From Priestia aryabhattai (GTDB lineage Bacteria; Bacillota; Bacilli; Bacillales; Bacillaceae_H), in contig NZ_JAMBOQ010000001.1 in assembly GCF_023715685.1 (NCBI RefSeq), forward strand, positions 806,001 through 870,000: a stretch of 64,000 bases of DNA, read 5' to 3'. Shown piece by piece: positions 8,368 through 18,386 of this stretch. The translations under genes and the position numbers were made by a program. The notes under the pieces are model-generated. The model saw nothing but the letters and a program-made list of their open reading frames with translations, searched no databases and was not told the origin of the DNA. Within the stretch, counting starts at the first letter, position 1. Each line of letters begins with the position of its first letter.

Positions 8368-9031
8368 CTTTTCTCATTCTCCTCTCGACTGCTTTACCAA
8401 GGAGCGTTAAGCCCATTACCATTACATAATAAATCAATCCTGCAAAAATCAACGGTTCAAGGTAGGCAAATTTTTCTCCACCTACAATGTAAGCACGGCG
8501 CATAATGTCCAGTGCTCCAATAACTGTGACGATAGCTGATTCTTTTGTTAATGTAATGAACTCATTCATTAAAGCAGGTAAAATATTTTTAAGTGCCTGT
8601 GGCAAAATAATTTGTCCCATCATGCGACGATAAGGAATTCCTAATGCTAATGCCGCTTCACGCTGTCCTTTATCAACAGCTAAAATACCAGCACGAATAA
8701 TTTCAGATATATATGCTGCGGAGTTTAGCCCAAACGCAGCAACGGCCGCTGGAAACGGGGCAATATCAAACCCGAGCAGCTGAGGTAATCCAAAGTATAT
8801 TAATAATAATTGCAGTACAAGCGGTGTTCCGCGAAACACGGACGTATATGCATCCGCAAACCATTGAAGAGGTTTATTGCGGCTGATTTTACATAAAGAT
8901 AAAATAACTCCCAGCACAAACCCTAAAATTGCTGAAGCTAGGACTATCTGTATCGTTACCCCTATCCCTTTTAAAATATAAGGCATAGAAGGCACGATTT
9001 GCGAAAAATCCAAATTCATGCCTAGTTCCAT
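8360..9031 (-). CDS. artQ: Amino acid ABC transporter permease ArtQ
   Basis: Integral membrane permease of the HisM/ArtQ type, 223 residues. Several hydrophobic segments and the EAA loop ([26 protein letters not shown] region, about residues 145-170, with EAALALG and LPQA) mark the site that docks the ATPase. The chosen ATG has AGAGAGG directly upstream; a second ATG four codons on (MNLDFSQ) is possible. It sits between the binding protein and the ATPase genes. Confidence 0.9.
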   Translation of the reverse strand: MELGMNLDFSQIVPSMPYILKGIGVTIQIVLASAILGFVLGVILSLCKISRNKPLQWFADAYTSVFRGTPLVLQLLLIYFGLPQLLGFDIAPFPAAVAAFGLNSAAYISEIIRAGILAVDKGQREAALALGIPYRRMMGQIILPQALKNILPALMNEFITLTKESAIVTVIGALDIMRRAYIVGGEKFAYLEPLIFAGLIYYVMVMGLTLLGKAVERRMRKGD

Positions 9032-9050
9032 TCCTCTCTAACTATCATTC

Positions 9051-9860
9051 TTATTTTTGGTCGTCAAACCACTTAACGATTAATTTATCTAATTCACCGT
9101 TTTCTTTCATTTTCTTTAATTCACGGTTAAAGTCATCCGTTAGCTTGCTGTCTTTCGGAAATGCGATTGCTGATCCTTTACTTGAATCTGGACGTCCTGT
9201 ATCGGACATTTGCAAGCTAGTGTCTTTTTTTACATACCCTTTAGCTACTGTATCTTCAATAATGGCTGCATCGATACGATTTGATTTCATTTCTTGAATT
9301 AGTTCCGGAATACGGTCACGCGTTGTTACTTTTACTCCGTCTACTTCTTTTGCAATTTCTTTTGCTTCGTCTGCTTGGATAGAAGAAGTTTGTACACCAA
9401 CTGTTTTTCCTTTTAGTTCTTCTGCATTTTTAATTGGTGCATCTTTCTTCGATACAATCATATTTTTTGCTTCATAATATACGTCTGAGAAGTCCACGTT
9501 CTTTTTACGCTTTTCAGTTGGCGTCATACCAGCTAAAACTAAATCGACTTTATTAGATTGTAAAGCTGGAATTAATCCGCCAAATTCCATATCTTTCACC
9601 TGTACGTCATAGCCTAACTTTTTACCGATTGCTTTTGCTAAATCTACGTCAAATCCGATCGCTTCACTATCACCTTTTGCTGTATCAATATATTCAAATG
9701 GTGGGTAATCTGCTGATGTTCCCATTACTAATACTTTTTTATCTTTGTCGTCGCTGCTTGCTCCTCCATTAGACGTTCCTTCTCCCGCTCCGCATGCAGC
9801 TAAAACGCCTGCCGTTAAGAGACCAATTGCCGTTACCGATAACCACTTCTTCAATTTCAT
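9051..9860 (-). CDS. artP: Amino acid ABC transporter substrate-binding lipoprotein ArtP
   Basis: Extracytoplasmic solute-binding protein of 269 residues (SBP family 3). The signal peptide ends in the lipobox LAAC at about residues 20-23, so it is lipid-anchored. The mature protein opens with a Gly/Ser/Asp-rich linker and then VLVMGTSADYPPFEYID, with GFDVDLAKAIGKKLG and KKNVDFSDVYYEA typical of polar amino acid binders. It is first in the operon. The 250 bp upstream is very AT-rich and holds the promoter, but I could not place a firm regulatory site there. Confidence 0.9.
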   Translation of the reverse strand: MKLKKWLSVTAIGLLTAGVLAACGAGEGTSNGGASSDDKDKKVLVMGTSADYPPFEYIDTAKGDSEAIGFDVDLAKAIGKKLGYDVQVKDMEFGGLIPALQSNKVDLVLAGMTPTEKRKKNVDFSDVYYEAKNMIVSKKDAPIKNAEELKGKTVGVQTSSIQADEAKEIAKEVDGVKVTTRDRIPELIQEMKSNRIDAAIIEDTVAKGYVKKDTSLQMSDTGRPDSSKGSAIAFPKDSKLTDDFNRELKKMKENGELDKLIVKWFDDQK

Positions 9861-10102
9861 CTTCGTTCCCCCTAGTTTATTCCTTACATTATTTTTTAAA
9901 AATTAATAATATTATGAAATAAGTTTTTTGCTATTGCAAGTAAATGTCGAAATTTAAATATATATTCATATAAATGTATTTTAACACAACGTTATAAATA
10001 TGCAATATCTTTTTTAAATATAAGTTTCACTATTTGAAAATACCTTTTCTCAACATTTTCCACTCTCTAGAAAGCTTGTATATAGATAGATTAAAAAATG
10101 CA

Positions 10103-10131
10103 TAAAAAAAGAAGCCGTTCAAAACGGCTTC
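10103..10131 (-). terminator. Terminator of brxB
   Basis: 9-bp GC-containing stem GAAGCCGTT/AACGGCTTC (10111-10119, 10123-10131) with a 3-nt loop and a run of seven T on the minus strand. Confidence 0.85.
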
Positions 10132-10135
10132 TCGA

Positions 10136-10573
10136 TTACACTTCTTCACAGTGCTGTTCGAATGCTTCTTGCAGCTTCATAACAACTGACATTGGCTCGT
10201 GGCCTTCAATTTCATGACGCTCTACCATTGTGATAATTTTTCCGTCTTTTAATAAAGCGAAAGATGGAGATGAAGGCGGATAACCTTCAAAGTATTCGCG
10301 TGCACGTGCAGTTGCTTCTTTATCTTGCCCAGCAAATACTGTAACCAAGTTTGTTGGACGTTTATCATAATGTACAGCGTGCGCTGCAGCAGGTCTTGCG
10401 ATACCTCCTGCACAACCGCAAACTGAATTCACCATTACAAGCGTTGTGCCAGGCTTTTTAAACGTTTCATCTACCGCTTCAGCCGTCGTTAATTCTGTAT
10501 AACCAGCTGCTGTAATTTCTTTACGGGCTTGACGAACAACGTCGTTCATAAACAAGTTAAAATCGATATTCAT
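10136..10573 (-). CDS. brxB: Bacilliredoxin BrxB
   Basis: Thioredoxin-like de-bacilliredoxin of the YphP/YqiW family, 145 residues. It removes bacillithiol from S-bacillithiolated proteins. The active-site CGC motif is seen in [14 protein letters not shown] near residue 52. The start is the second of two close in-frame ATGs (MNIDFNLF), because GGGAGGT lies 7 bp before it and directly abuts the first. It is monocistronic. In B. subtilis brxB lies directly next to the bkd operon; here the methylmalonyl-CoA mutase genes lie between. Confidence 0.92.
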   Translation of the reverse strand: MNIDFNLFMNDVVRQARKEITAAGYTELTTAEAVDETFKKPGTTLVMVNSVCGCAGGIARPAAAHAVHYDKRPTNLVTVFAGQDKEATARAREYFEGYPPSSPSFALLKDGKIITMVERHEIEGHEPMSVVMKLQEAFEQHCEEV

Positions 10574-10737
10574 TTTCATACCTCCCTTTTACTATCTATT
10601 CTTTATCATAGCAAACGAAAACTAAAAAGGCGATTGCTTTGACTCATTTTTTCTTGGGAATCAAGATTAAACAAGAAAAGACATGGTGATACTATTTTTA
10701 CAGCTAGAAAACCATACTCTTAACTCCCTAGTGTAGA

Positions 10738-10767
10738 AGGATCCGCATGAAATGCAGGGTCCTTTTT
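10738..10767 (+). terminator. Plus-strand terminator-like hairpin between two minus-strand genes
   Basis: Stem of 4 + 8 bp (one G-U pair, one bulged A, loop GAA) from AAGGATCCGCAT to ATGCAGGGTCCTT, followed on the plus strand by TTTTTT. On the minus strand there is no T tract. The polarity points to a plus-strand transcript ending here, but no plus-strand gene is evident upstream; an extended -10 (TGATACTAT, 10687-10695) could start a short RNA. Confidence 0.5.
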
Positions 10768-11765
10768 TACATTTCCTTCATCGCCTGCTGATAGATTTTA
10801 ATCAATTGTTCGAGAGCTTCAGCCATTGTGACATCTCCCGTCATCATTTGTTTTTCAACATCCCCTAGCGTTTGCTTAACTAAAGGATGTTCATAAAATG
10901 ATTCTTGTAAATATTCATTAACACTTGCTTGTAACCATGCCTTTATTTGCTTTTGCCTTACTGCATAAAACAGATCATTTTTATTCATCCATTCCTTATA
11001 TTCGCAAATTATCTTCCACAAGTGTTGAAATGATGCTTCCTCATAAGCAGAAGTTGTGATTACTTGTGGTTTCCACCCTCCAGAATGACCGTGAAGAAAA
11101 CCGATTACGCTTTCGTATTCTATTGCGGTCACTTCTGCTTTTAACCGGTTATCTCCATCTGCTTTATTTACACAAATCAAATTAACCCATTCAAGCAGCC
11201 CTTTTTTAATTCCTTGCAAATCATCTCCCGCTCCAGTTAAAGCAAGAAGAACAAAGAAGTCTACCATCTCTTTTACAATCATTTCACCTTGGCCAACACC
11301 CATCGTTTCAACAAATATGATGTTATACCCAGCGGCTTCACAAAGAAAAATTGCTTCTCTCGTTTTAAGATGAACACCTCCAAGTGTTCCTTGAGAAGGT
11401 GAAGGGCGGACAAAAGCGTTCTCTTGTTTGGTAAGCAGCTCCATTCTGGTTTTATCTCCTAAAATACTTCCTCCAGACAAGGTACTGCTTGGATCGACTG
11501 CCAAAACCGCAACGGAATGGCCATTTTTGCATAGGTACGACCCGAATTTGTCAATCAGCGTACTTTTTCCTGCTCCGGGTACCCCTGTAAAACCAATGCG
11601 CACTGAATGCCCCGTATGAGGATAGATTTCTTTAATCAGCTGTTGTGCTATTACTTTATGCTTCGGCGCTTTACTTTCAATTAAAGTAATGGCTTGAGCT
11701 AACGCTGTTCTTTTCCCTTCCAGCAGCCCTTGTTTATAATCTTTTACCGTTTTTAATTTCACCAA
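10767..11765 (-). CDS. meaB: Methylmalonyl-CoA mutase-associated GTPase MeaB
   Basis: G3E-family GTPase chaperone of 332 residues that protects methylmalonyl-CoA mutase and gates adenosylcobalamin loading. P-loop GFTGVPGAGKSTLID (about residue 58), switch region VDPSS, ETMGVGQGE and the guanine-specificity motif NKADG are intact. It is the last of three genes mutA-mcmA-meaB, 13 bp after the mutase large subunit, which supports the MeaB assignment over other ArgK-like GTPases. The N-terminal KTVKDYKQGLLEGKR is typical of the family. Confidence 0.95.
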   Translation of the reverse strand: MVKLKTVKDYKQGLLEGKRTALAQAITLIESKAPKHKVIAQQLIKEIYPHTGHSVRIGFTGVPGAGKSTLIDKFGSYLCKNGHSVAVLAVDPSSTLSGGSILGDKTRMELLTKQENAFVRPSPSQGTLGGVHLKTREAIFLCEAAGYNIIFVETMGVGQGEMIVKEMVDFFVLLALTGAGDDLQGIKKGLLEWVNLICVNKADGDNRLKAEVTAIEYESVIGFLHGHSGGWKPQVITTSAYEEASFQHLWKIICEYKEWMNKNDLFYAVRQKQIKAWLQASVNEYLQESFYEHPLVKQTLGDVEKQMMTGDVTMAEALEQLIKIYQQAMKEM

Positions 11766-11778
11766 TTGTCTTCACCAA

Positions 11779-13929
11779 CTATTCTTCTAACCGTTTCTTT
11801 ATTTCATGTAAGACGGAAACGGCCGCTTTTGGGATTACTGTTCCAGGTCCAAAGATAGCAGAAGCGCCGTGTTCTAAAAGAAATGAGTAGTCTTGTTTAG
11901 GAATAACGCCTCCGACAATGACAACAATATCGTCGCGCTCTAATTTCTTTAACTCATCGACAAGCTGCGGTAGTAACGTTTTATGCCCAGCTGCTAAAGA
12001 GCTTATGCCAATCACATGTACGTCATTTTCTACAGCTTGCCTTGCTGTTTCTTCAGGCGTTTGAAATAAAGGACCGATATCGACATCAAATCCAAGGTCA
12101 GCAAAAGCTGTTGCAATGACTTTCGACCCTCTGTCATGACCGTCTTGCCCCATCTTCGCCACTAAAATTCTTGGCCGCCTTCCTTCTTCCTCTAAAAACT
12201 CAGCCGTAAGCTTTCGAACTCCTTCTATTTGATCTCGATGCGCAAACTCCGCACTGTATACACCGCTGACTGACTTAGAAGTAGCCTGATGTCTTCCAGC
12301 TACTTTCTCAATAGCTTCTGAAATTTCACCTAGTGTAGCTCTAGCTCTCGCAGCTTCAACCGCAAAAGCAAGGAGATTTCCTTCACCTGTTTTGGCACAA
12401 TTATCCAGCCGATCAAGCGCTTCGACTACCGCTTGTTCGTTACGTTCACTGCGCACTTTTTTTAACTTTTCCAGCTGCTTCGTTCGAACTGCTGTGTTAT
12501 CAATATCAAGAATATCAAGAGGCTCTTCTTGCTCTGGCTGGAACTGATTAACACCTACAATAATTTCTACTTGCGAGTCTATTCGTGCTTGTCTGCGCGC
12601 AGCGGCTTCTTCTATCTTCATTTTAGGTACGCCTGCTTCTATTGCTTTTGTCATTCCGCCCAGCTGCTCTATTTCTTCAAGGTGCTTCCACGCTTTTATC
12701 ATTAATTCATTCGTTAATGATTCCACATAATAAGAGCCTCCCCAAGGATCAATAACGGAACAAATCTCCGTTTCGTTTTGCAAATAAAGCTGCGTATTTC
12801 GGGCAATTCTAGCTGAAAAATCAGTCGGAAGAGCAATTGCTTCATCCAGTGCGTTTGTGTGAAGCGACTGCGTATGACCTGATACTGCAGCTAGAGCTTC
12901 GACACATGTTCTGATAACATTATTAAATGGATCCTGCTCAGTCAGGCTCCATCCAGACGTTTGAGAATGCGTTCTAAGAGCTAGAGATTTAGGATTATCC
13001 GGCTTAAACTGCTTCATTAGTTTTGCCCACAGCAGCCGCCCTGCTCTCATTTTTGCTACTTCCATAAAATAGTTCATGCCAATTGCCCAGAAAAATGATA
13101 GCCTCGGGGCAAACGCATCAATTGAAATTCCTGCTTTCAAGCCGGTTCGCACATATTCAAGTCCGTCTGCAAGCGTATAAGCAAGCTCTAAGTCTGCCGG
13201 AGCACCTGCTTCTTGCATATGATAGCCTGATATGCTGATACTGTTAAATTTCGGCATGTATTCTGCTGTATATTTAAAGATATCCGCTATGATTCGCATT
13301 GACATCTCAGGAGGATAAATGTACGTATTGCGCACCATATATTCTTTTAAAATATCGTTTTGAATCGTTCCAGCCAGCTTTTCTTTTTTCACCCCTTGTT
13401 CTTCAGCTGTTACGATGTAAAAAGCCAAAATAGGAAGCACCGCCCCGTTCATCGTCATCGACACAGACATTTGATCAAGCGGAATCCCTTCAAACAGCTG
13501 CTTCATATCAATCATTGAATCAATCGCCACGCCTGCTTTCCCTACGTCTCCAACAACTCTTGGATGATCAGAGTCATAGCCTCGGTGGGTAGCGAGATCA
13601 AATGCAACGGACAGCCCTTTCTGTCCAGCAGCTAGGTTTCGGCGGTAAAAGGCATTGCTTTCCTCCGCCGTTGAGTATCCTGCATACTGCCTAATGGTCC
13701 AAGGCCGATTCACATACATCGTTGCATACGGCCCTCTCACAAACGGTGGGACACCAGGTGCAAAGTGAATAAAGTCGAGGTCATCTCTGTCTTCTTTTGT
13801 ATACACTGATTTTAATTCAATTTGTTCATTTGTTTGAAAAGAAGTGAATGAACTTTGAGCTACGCCATCTTCCCGTTGCTGCTTTGAAAATGATAATGGA
13901 ATATTAGAAAAAGAAGGCTTTTTATACAT
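11779..13929 (-). CDS. mcmA: Methylmalonyl-CoA mutase large (catalytic) subunit
   Basis: Catalytic subunit of 716 residues that converts (R)-methylmalonyl-CoA to succinyl-CoA by an adenosylcobalamin radical mechanism. The TIM-barrel N-terminal part contains [19 protein letters not shown] (substrate region) and [13 protein letters not shown]. The C-terminal cobalamin-binding domain carries the base-off motif [18 protein letters not shown], whose His replaces the lower axial ligand, near residue 600, and then GGVIP. Start ATG overlaps the small-subunit gene by 8 nt, so translation is coupled. Length is usual for the large subunit. Confidence 0.95.
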   Translation of the reverse strand: MYKKPSFSNIPLSFSKQQREDGVAQSSFTSFQTNEQIELKSVYTKEDRDDLDFIHFAPGVPPFVRGPYATMYVNRPWTIRQYAGYSTAEESNAFYRRNLAAGQKGLSVAFDLATHRGYDSDHPRVVGDVGKAGVAIDSMIDMKQLFEGIPLDQMSVSMTMNGAVLPILAFYIVTAEEQGVKKEKLAGTIQNDILKEYMVRNTYIYPPEMSMRIIADIFKYTAEYMPKFNSISISGYHMQEAGAPADLELAYTLADGLEYVRTGLKAGISIDAFAPRLSFFWAIGMNYFMEVAKMRAGRLLWAKLMKQFKPDNPKSLALRTHSQTSGWSLTEQDPFNNVIRTCVEALAAVSGHTQSLHTNALDEAIALPTDFSARIARNTQLYLQNETEICSVIDPWGGSYYVESLTNELMIKAWKHLEEIEQLGGMTKAIEAGVPKMKIEEAAARRQARIDSQVEIIVGVNQFQPEQEEPLDILDIDNTAVRTKQLEKLKKVRSERNEQAVVEALDRLDNCAKTGEGNLLAFAVEAARARATLGEISEAIEKVAGRHQATSKSVSGVYSAEFAHRDQIEGVRKLTAEFLEEEGRRPRILVAKMGQDGHDRGSKVIATAFADLGFDVDIGPLFQTPEETARQAVENDVHVIGISSLAAGHKTLLPQLVDELKKLERDDIVVIVGGVIPKQDYSFLLEHGASAIFGPGTVIPKAAVSVLHEIKKRLEE

Positions 13930-15958
13930 GAACTTCTACCTCCAAAGCACATAATAACTTCTTAACGCATTGAATAACATTCGTCTTAGGATGTATGACG
14001 CTCATTACACCTTTTTGCTGCCACTGCGTTTTGCGTGATACATGTTCTTCACCCACTACATACACATAAACGGAATCTTCCTCAAAATAAGTCATCGCTT
14101 TTGTTAAGAGCTTTTCAACGAGCTCATCACTTCCACAGATCACATATGCTTCATGTTTTTGTTCATTCATCCAATCTGCTATCTCCACATAGGAATCTAT
14201 GTTTTTAATCGTTTCACACGCAAACCCTGCGCTTTCAAATAAAGATCGGGCAATCTCAGCTTTTTTACGGCTACTAGGATCGGCGAGCTCCATAATGCCA
14301 ATGCTCATTCCCTTTGTATAAACCCGTATTTTTTCAAACTTCTCTGCTGCTCTCCACTTAGTGAGCGGCACTACTTTTTCAGGCCGTGACTGCTTCGACA
14401 TTTGCTTTAGCATCCATCCTGCTGTTACCCCTTTAGAAGCTAGCTTTGTATAGTCGTCTAGTGAAAGAGTTGATGGGGACTCCGAAGCATGCTGGTCACT
14501 GTATTTATCCATTTTTCTTTCTTCTTTTTTAGATAGGGTGCTTTTTATCTTTTCGGATGCAGCGTGTTGCTTAGGAGTATAGTGTGTGACCCCGATCAAG
14601 CGCTCAATTCGGCACTCTATATTCTCTTGTCTTTTTACTCTCATTTGTTCAACTTCATCTTGAATTCGCCCTTGTTTTAAAGCTTCTTCCATTCCGCCGC
14701 GGTCTTCAATGTCGCCAAATAACTCCCAAGCTTTTGTCATTAATTCATGTGTGTAAGCTTCAACGTACCAAGAGCCTCCGGCAGGATCCATTACTTTTGA
14801 TATATGTGTTTCATGCTGCAAAATTAAGTGAGTATTACGGGCAAGGCGATGAGCAAACTGAGAAGATGAGGATGTGACGGAATCATATGGTTCAATATGC
14901 AGACTATCCGCTCCTCCTACAATAGAAGCAAATGCTTGAACCGTGCTCCTTAACGCATTTGTATACATGTCTTCTTTAGACTGTGTAACATGTGACGTTT
15001 CCGTGTGGATAAACGGTACTGAAATGACCGTTTCATCAAAAGCACGAACCACATTTGCCCAAAGCATGCGAAAAGCACGAAGCTTTGATATTTCCATAAA
15101 TAAATGTGAGCTAATTGAAAAAGAAAATGTCATGTGAGGTAAAACTTGATGTAAGGACAAACCGCGTTTCATGCATTCATCAATATACTGCACCCCTGTA
15201 GCAAGCATATAAGCTAGTTCTTGAACAGCGTTTGTACCGCTGTTATGGTAAGGAATGCTTGATACAATGATCGTTTTGAGCTCTGGAACATTACTGTGAG
15301 CCAAACGTGTTGCATAAGCTAAATGATCGTATAAATCTTGAGTAGAGAGTGGAACTCTCCCGTATTCAGCAAGCGTGCCGAGCGGATCCATTCCAACCGT
15401 GCCTGTTAGCTGTCTCATATCAAAGTCATGTTTGACACAGTATGCTTTTAGAAAAGAAAGAAGTGGAACGGATGTACATCCTGTATTTAAAAATAAAGGA
15501 ACGGCTTCAAGAGCTACATGTTGAAACAAATGAGCAACATCATCTAAAGTAGAAATTGAAACGCCTGAAGCTACTTCAGCTTCTGTTGCTTCATGATTGG
15601 CTTTTCCTTGCCTCATCGCTTCACTGCACGTAAAAGCGGCCGTATTTTGTCCATTTCTCAAACTGTTTAAAAGAAGTTTATTGCTCTCTTTAATAGAAGG
15701 TAAGTCGATTTTTTGGGTGATTTCCCATTCCCCTAATATGTATGATTCTTTACCGGCTCCTCTTAAACAATCTATTCCCGCCGGACTCTGCTGCAAATAG
15801 TCTAAATGCACAGTATCACTTTCAAAATAAAGCGGTTTCAAAAAGATGTTTTCTAACGTTTCTTTTGGGCGGAGCGCGGTGTTTTTGCTAACTTCCTGTG
15901 CCCAATCTTCTTTAGGTGTACGTGTAAATTCATGAAATGATAATGTATTTGTTTTCAT
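13922..15958 (-). CDS. mutA: Methylmalonyl-CoA mutase small subunit
   Basis: Non-catalytic partner of the mutase, 678 residues, with the same barrel fold in its N-terminal part (for example [20 protein letters not shown] and [15 protein letters not shown]). The C-terminal domain matches the B12 domain in position, but the DxHxxG cobalamin motif is missing, as expected for the small subunit. I chose the second of two in-frame ATGs ([11 protein letters not shown]), 7 bp after AAAGGGG; the other is two codons upstream. First gene of mutA-mcmA-meaB, with its own promoter. Confidence 0.92.
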   Translation of the reverse strand: MKTNTLSFHEFTRTPKEDWAQEVSKNTALRPKETLENIFLKPLYFESDTVHLDYLQQSPAGIDCLRGAGKESYILGEWEITQKIDLPSIKESNKLLLNSLRNGQNTAAFTCSEAMRQGKANHEATEAEVASGVSISTLDDVAHLFQHVALEAVPLFLNTGCTSVPLLSFLKAYCVKHDFDMRQLTGTVGMDPLGTLAEYGRVPLSTQDLYDHLAYATRLAHSNVPELKTIIVSSIPYHNSGTNAVQELAYMLATGVQYIDECMKRGLSLHQVLPHMTFSFSISSHLFMEISKLRAFRMLWANVVRAFDETVISVPFIHTETSHVTQSKEDMYTNALRSTVQAFASIVGGADSLHIEPYDSVTSSSSQFAHRLARNTHLILQHETHISKVMDPAGGSWYVEAYTHELMTKAWELFGDIEDRGGMEEALKQGRIQDEVEQMRVKRQENIECRIERLIGVTHYTPKQHAASEKIKSTLSKKEERKMDKYSDQHASESPSTLSLDDYTKLASKGVTAGWMLKQMSKQSRPEKVVPLTKWRAAEKFEKIRVYTKGMSIGIMELADPSSRKKAEIARSLFESAGFACETIKNIDSYVEIADWMNEQKHEAYVICGSDELVEKLLTKAMTYFEEDSVYVYVVGEEHVSRKTQWQQKGVMSVIHPKTNVIQCVKKLLCALEVEVHV

Positions 15959-16035
15959 TTCCATGCCCCTTTACAGTTAATAGCTGCCTGCTAAACCTAG
16001 ATGATTACACTTTGAAGTTTGATGATTCTTCTTTT

Positions 16036-16065
16036 ATTTTAATACATCTTTTACAAATTGTTCAA
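16036..16065 (-). promoter_or_regulatory. Candidate sigma-A promoter of mutA-mcmA-meaB
   Basis: On the minus strand TTGAAC (16060-16065), 18-bp spacer, TAAAAT (16036-16041), about 70 bp before the mutA start and just past the bkd terminator. Confidence 0.5.
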
Positions 16066-16081
16066 TCATTGCTTCAAAATA

Positions 16082-16117
16082 AAAAAGCAAATGGAGAAAG
16101 CTCCATTTACTTTTTTT
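16082..16117 (-). terminator. Terminator of the bkd operon
   Basis: Stem AAATGGAG/CTCCATTT (16089-16096, 16101-16108) extended by flanking A/T runs, with a minus-strand T tract. It abuts the bkdB stop codon. Confidence 0.85.
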
Positions 16118-17375
16118 AATAGACGGACGTATTCTCTTTAGACGTAGATTCTAAAATCTCTTTAACTCTTGCCAAAAATCTGCCGCACACCAAGCCGTCT
16201 AACACGCGGTGATCAAGCGATAAACATAAGTTAACCATATCTCGAACAGCAATCATGTTATCAATAATAACCGGACGTTTTACAATAGATTCTACTTGTA
16301 AAATAGCCGCTTGTGGGTAATTAATAATCCCCATTGATTGCACGGAACCAAATGAACCTGTGTTATTAACAGTAAACGTTCCGCCCTGCATGTCTTCAGA
16401 CTTCAATGAACCCGTACGAACTTTTTGCGCGAGCTCTGTAATTTCACGCGCAATGCCTTTGATTGTCTTTTCATCGGCTTGTTTAATAACCGGCACAAAT
16501 AAAGCATCGTCTGTTGCAACAGCAATGGATACATTAATGTCTTTTTTCTGTACAATACGGTCTCCTGCCCACATTGAATTCATTTGAGGGAATTCTTTTA
16601 AAGCCTGAGCCACTGCTTTTACGAAGAACGCAAAATACGTTAAATTAAAACCTTCTTTTTGTTTGAACTCCGTCTTTAATGAATCACGATAAGAAACTAA
16701 GTTCGTTACATCGACTTCAACCATTGTCCATGCATGCGGAATTTCATGCTTGCTGCGAAGCATATTTGCTGCAATAGCTTTACGCACGCCTGTAACAGGG
16801 ATTTCTTGATCTCCTGCTGCAGACACAACTGGCGTAGGCTGCTGCGTTTTTGGACCAGCAGCTGCTACGGGTGCTTCTGTCTGAACTGTTGGTGCAGGTG
16901 TTTCTTTCACTTCAGCAGCTCCACCTTTTTCAATAACAGCTAAAATATCTTTTCTCGTGATGCGACCGCCCGCACCTGTTCCTGTCACAGTATCTAAATT
17001 AATATTATGTTCTTGTGACAGACGCATAACAGCTGGAGAGTATCGACTTTTATTTGATTGACTGTCCGCTGTTTTTGGCGCTGATTCTTCTACAGTTTTA
17101 TCAGAAGCTTCCTGTTCTTTTTGAGGTACAGTTCCTTCTACTTCAATTAAACAAATCACTTCTCCCACAGGCAAGGTATCGTCTTCACCTGCAATTAACT
17201 CTTTAATTGTTCCACTAAAAGAAGAAGGCACTTCAGCATTTACTTTATCCGTCATAACTTCAGCTAACGGGTCGTATTTATTTACGTGATCTCCAACAGA
17301 AACGAGCCATTTGCTAATCGTACCTTCTGTTACACTTTCACCGAGCTGCGGCATCGTAATTTTTTCAATAGCCAA
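16116..17375 (-). CDS. bkdB: Branched-chain 2-oxoacid dehydrogenase E2 (dihydrolipoyl transacylase)
   Basis: E2 core of the branched-chain 2-oxoacid dehydrogenase complex, 419 residues. It has an N-terminal lipoyl domain with the lipoylated Lys in EVMTDKVNAEVPS (about residue 42), a linker, the peripheral subunit-binding domain (YSPAVMRLSQEHNI) and a second Ala/Pro linker. The C-terminal acyltransferase domain has the catalytic SLDHRVLDG. The start is a TTG (AIEKITMPQLGES), since AAAAGGAG lies 9 bp before it; another TTG three codons upstream abuts that site. Last gene of the operon. The lipoyl group could be supplied by LipM, encoded near the right end. Confidence 0.94.
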   Translation of the reverse strand: MAIEKITMPQLGESVTEGTISKWLVSVGDHVNKYDPLAEVMTDKVNAEVPSSFSGTIKELIAGEDDTLPVGEVICLIEVEGTVPQKEQEASDKTVEESAPKTADSQSNKSRYSPAVMRLSQEHNINLDTVTGTGAGGRITRKDILAVIEKGGAAEVKETPAPTVQTEAPVAAAGPKTQQPTPVVSAAGDQEIPVTGVRKAIAANMLRSKHEIPHAWTMVEVDVTNLVSYRDSLKTEFKQKEGFNLTYFAFFVKAVAQALKEFPQMNSMWAGDRIVQKKDINVSIAVATDDALFVPVIKQADEKTIKGIAREITELAQKVRTGSLKSEDMQGGTFTVNNTGSFGSVQSMGIINYPQAAILQVESIVKRPVIIDNMIAVRDMVNLCLSLDHRVLDGLVCGRFLARVKEILESTSKENTSVY

Positions 17376-17390
17376 TTGATACAACTCCTT

Positions 17391-18374
17391 TTAAAATTGA
17401 GCTAATTCTCTCATTGCTTTTTCTACTTTATCTGGATTCACCATAAAATATTTTTCCATTGTTGGTGCATACGGCATAGCTGGAACATCAGGGCCAGCAA
17501 GACGCTGAATTGGCGCATCTAAATCAAATAAGCAATGTTCAGCAATAATAGCTGCTACTTCGCTCATAATGCTGCCTTCTTTGTTGTCTTCCGTTAAAAG
17601 CAGTACTTTACCTGTTTTAGAGGCTGCTTCAATAATAGCTTCTTTATCAAGCGGATAGACCGTTCTCAAATCTAAGATGCGTGCTGAAATACCGTCTGCT
17701 TCTAGTTTTTCAGCAGCTTGAAGAGCAAAGTGTACACAAAGACCATATGTAATAACCGTGATGTCGTCTCCTTCTCTCTTTACATCCGCTTTGCCAATCG
17801 GAAGTACATAATCATCTTCAGGCACTTCTCCTTTAATCAAACGATAAGCACGTTTATGCTCAAAGAAAAGGACTGGATCATCATCACGAATAGCTGCTTT
17901 CAATAATCCTTTTACGTCATAAGGCGTAGAAGGCATCACAATCTTTAACCCTGGCGTATTGGCAAATAGTGCTTCAACAGATTGTGAATGATAAAGAGCA
18001 CCGTGGACGCCGCCGCCGTAAGGAGCACGAATTGTAATTGGACAATTCCAATCATTATTAGAACGATAGCGAACTTTCGCTGCTTCTGACACAATTTGAT
18101 TGACTGCAGGCATAATAAAATCAGCAAATTGCATTTCAGCAATCGGGCGCATTCCGTACATTGCCGCTCCGATTCCTACCCCTGCAATGGCAGACTCTGC
18201 AAGAGGTGTGTCAATGACTCTTTCTTCTCCGAACTGTTCGTACAGTCCGTTGGTTGCTTTAAATACGCCGCCTTTTTTCCCTACGTCTTCTCCTAATACA
18301 AACACGCGGGAATCTCTTTCCATTTCTTCACGAATGGCCATTGTTACTGCATCAATATATGAAATAACCGGCAT
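17391..18374 (-). CDS. bkdAB: Branched-chain 2-oxoacid dehydrogenase E1 beta
   Basis: E1 beta subunit of 327 residues; with E1 alpha it decarboxylates 2-oxoisovalerate, 2-oxoisocaproate and 2-oxo-3-methylvalerate using thiamine diphosphate. The transketolase pyrimidine-binding half includes VLGEDVGKKGGVFKATNGL and DTPLAESAIAGVGIGAA near residue 60, where the conserved Glu activates the cofactor. The C-terminal transketolase domain carries VTYGLCVHFALQAAE and LLLTEDNKEGSIMSE. ATG start after GGAGGA; 15 bp gap to bkdB and 12 bp from bkdAA. Confidence 0.95.
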   Translation of the reverse strand: MPVISYIDAVTMAIREEMERDSRVFVLGEDVGKKGGVFKATNGLYEQFGEERVIDTPLAESAIAGVGIGAAMYGMRPIAEMQFADFIMPAVNQIVSEAAKVRYRSNNDWNCPITIRAPYGGGVHGALYHSQSVEALFANTPGLKIVMPSTPYDVKGLLKAAIRDDDPVLFFEHKRAYRLIKGEVPEDDYVLPIGKADVKREGDDITVITYGLCVHFALQAAEKLEADGISARILDLRTVYPLDKEAIIEAASKTGKVLLLTEDNKEGSIMSEVAAIIAEHCLFDLDAPIQRLAGPDVPAMPYAPTMEKYFMVNPDKVEKAMRELAQF

Positions 18375-18386
18375 ATGTTCTCCTCC

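Noticed and set aside
9861..10100. ARG box upstream of artP
   Set aside because: Several AT-rich palindromes, but none keeps the TNTGNAT...ATNCANA pattern; the arginine repressor link stays unproven.
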